From: Guyparkeria halophila
GTDB taxonomy: Bacteria; Pseudomonadota; Gammaproteobacteria; Halothiobacillales; Halothiobacillaceae
Reading direction: 5' to 3'
Assembly: GCF_034479635.1 (NCBI RefSeq)
Contig: NZ_CP140153.1
Location: forward strand, 875,501-939,500
DNA: 64,000 bases
In this document: positions 63,664 through 64,000 of the stretch, piece by piece
Position numbering within the stretch: the stretch's first letter is position 1
Layout: every line of letters starts with the position of its first letter
Program-made: the position numbers and the translations under genes
The notes under the pieces: model-generated
Database searches by the model: none
The model's input: only the letters and a program-made list of their open reading frames with translations
What the model was told of the DNA's origin: nothing

Positions 63664-64000
63664 TTAGACCCGTCGCGCCGAGAACGGCAGCACGGCGTCG
63701 ATATCCTCGGCCCCCGTCAGCCACATCAGCAACCGGTCCACGCCCATGGCCACGCCGCTGCACTCGGGCAGGCCGTGGGCCAGGGCCGCGAGGAAGCGTT
63801 GCTGGCTGGGTGAGGGGCCGTGGGCGTCGGTCACGCCCAGGCGGCGGGCCTGCTCGTCAGGGTCGACGAGCTCGTGGTAGCCATTGGCCAGTTCCAGCCC
63901 GCCGCCGTAGACCTCGAACCGTGCCGCCGTGCGGATCTCCCGACCCTCGAAGCTTGAGGTCTGGAGGCGTGCCATCGCCGCCTGGCTGGCCGGGTAGCCC
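63664..64000 (-). CDS. epmA: EF-P--(R)-beta-lysine ligase EpmA, C-terminal part (truncated by window edge)
   Basis: About 112 C-terminal residues; the frame is open to the window end. The stretch YPASQAAMARLQ, then RFEVYGGGLELANGYHEL and the class-II tRNA-synthetase motif 3, SGVAMGVDRLLMWLTGA, match EpmA (GenX/PoxA) rather than full-length LysS. EpmA attaches beta-lysine to elongation factor P. The 5' part lies outside the window. Confidence 0.9.
   Translation of the reverse strand, partial: GYPASQAAMARLQTSSFEGREIRTAARFEVYGGGLELANGYHELVDPDEQARRLGVTDAHGPSPSQQRFLAALAHGLPECSGVAMGVDRLLMWLTGAEDIDAVLPFSARRV

Overview
The window looks like chromosomal DNA from a GC-rich, motile, halotolerant, sulfur-oxidising gammaproteobacterium of the Halothiobacillus/Guyparkeria kind. 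The lineage is an inference from gene content. That content includes an ectABC compatible-solute operon, a sulfide:quinone oxidoreductase with its full cysteine set, an NsrR/hemerythrin/NnrS nitric-oxide module, an oxygen-independent coproporphyrinogen oxidase, and a polar-type flagellar system with recognisable sigma-54 and sigma-28 promoters.

Layout. 0-8.8 kb: flagellar hook, rod and ring genes flgD(partial)-E-F-G-H-I-J-K-L. A terminator and a sigma-54 promoter lie between flgE and flgF, and a sigma-28 promoter precedes flgK. 9-19.2 kb: fabD-fabG-acpP-fabF, then pabB-pabC-mltG-tmk-holB-pilZ-tatD, mostly overlapping or tightly spaced. 19.2-25.4 kb: mltD and gloB (minus), comEC, an unknown gene and a DUF2853 gene. 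25.5-27.8 kb: ectABC (minus) with a sigma-70-like promoter. 28.1-30.3 kb: nsrR diverging from hemerythrin-nnrS over a 23-bp dyad that overlaps the promoter. A 169-bp imperfect palindrome then covers the end of nnrS. 30.6-34.6 kb: hemN, a TRIC-family membrane protein and a YadGH-type ABC exporter. 34.8-37.3 kb: an outer-membrane barrel and lipoprotein pair facing a LuxR-type regulator. 37.4-42.1 kb: DUF488, a small membrane protein, msrA, an endonuclease III-like glycosylase and glycogen phosphorylase. 42.2-46.3 kb: fliC (two tandem sigma-28 promoters)-flaG-fliD-fliS-fliT-like. 46.4-59.6 kb: a flagellin glycosylation island. 60-64 kb: sqr, prmB, psd and the 3' end of epmA.

The most interesting part is the glycosylation island. 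It carries a Maf glycosyltransferase, pseB-pseC-pseF-pseG on the plus strand, and a converging minus-strand operon with pseI. No PseH acetyltransferase is visible. Instead pseI is followed by one ORF that fuses a ComA-type phosphosulfolactate synthase to a ComB-type phosphosulfolactate phosphatase, and then by an ATP-grasp ligase. A SAM methyltransferase and a Rossmann dehydrogenase-like protein lie upstream in the same operon. I propose, as inference, that the cell makes 3-sulfolactate from PEP and sulfite and that the ATP-grasp enzyme attaches it, or a derivative, to the amino group that PseH would normally acetylate. That would give a sulfonated pseudaminic-acid-like sugar for the short flagellin encoded nearby. 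No tRNA, rRNA, CRISPR array or insertion sequence was recognised.
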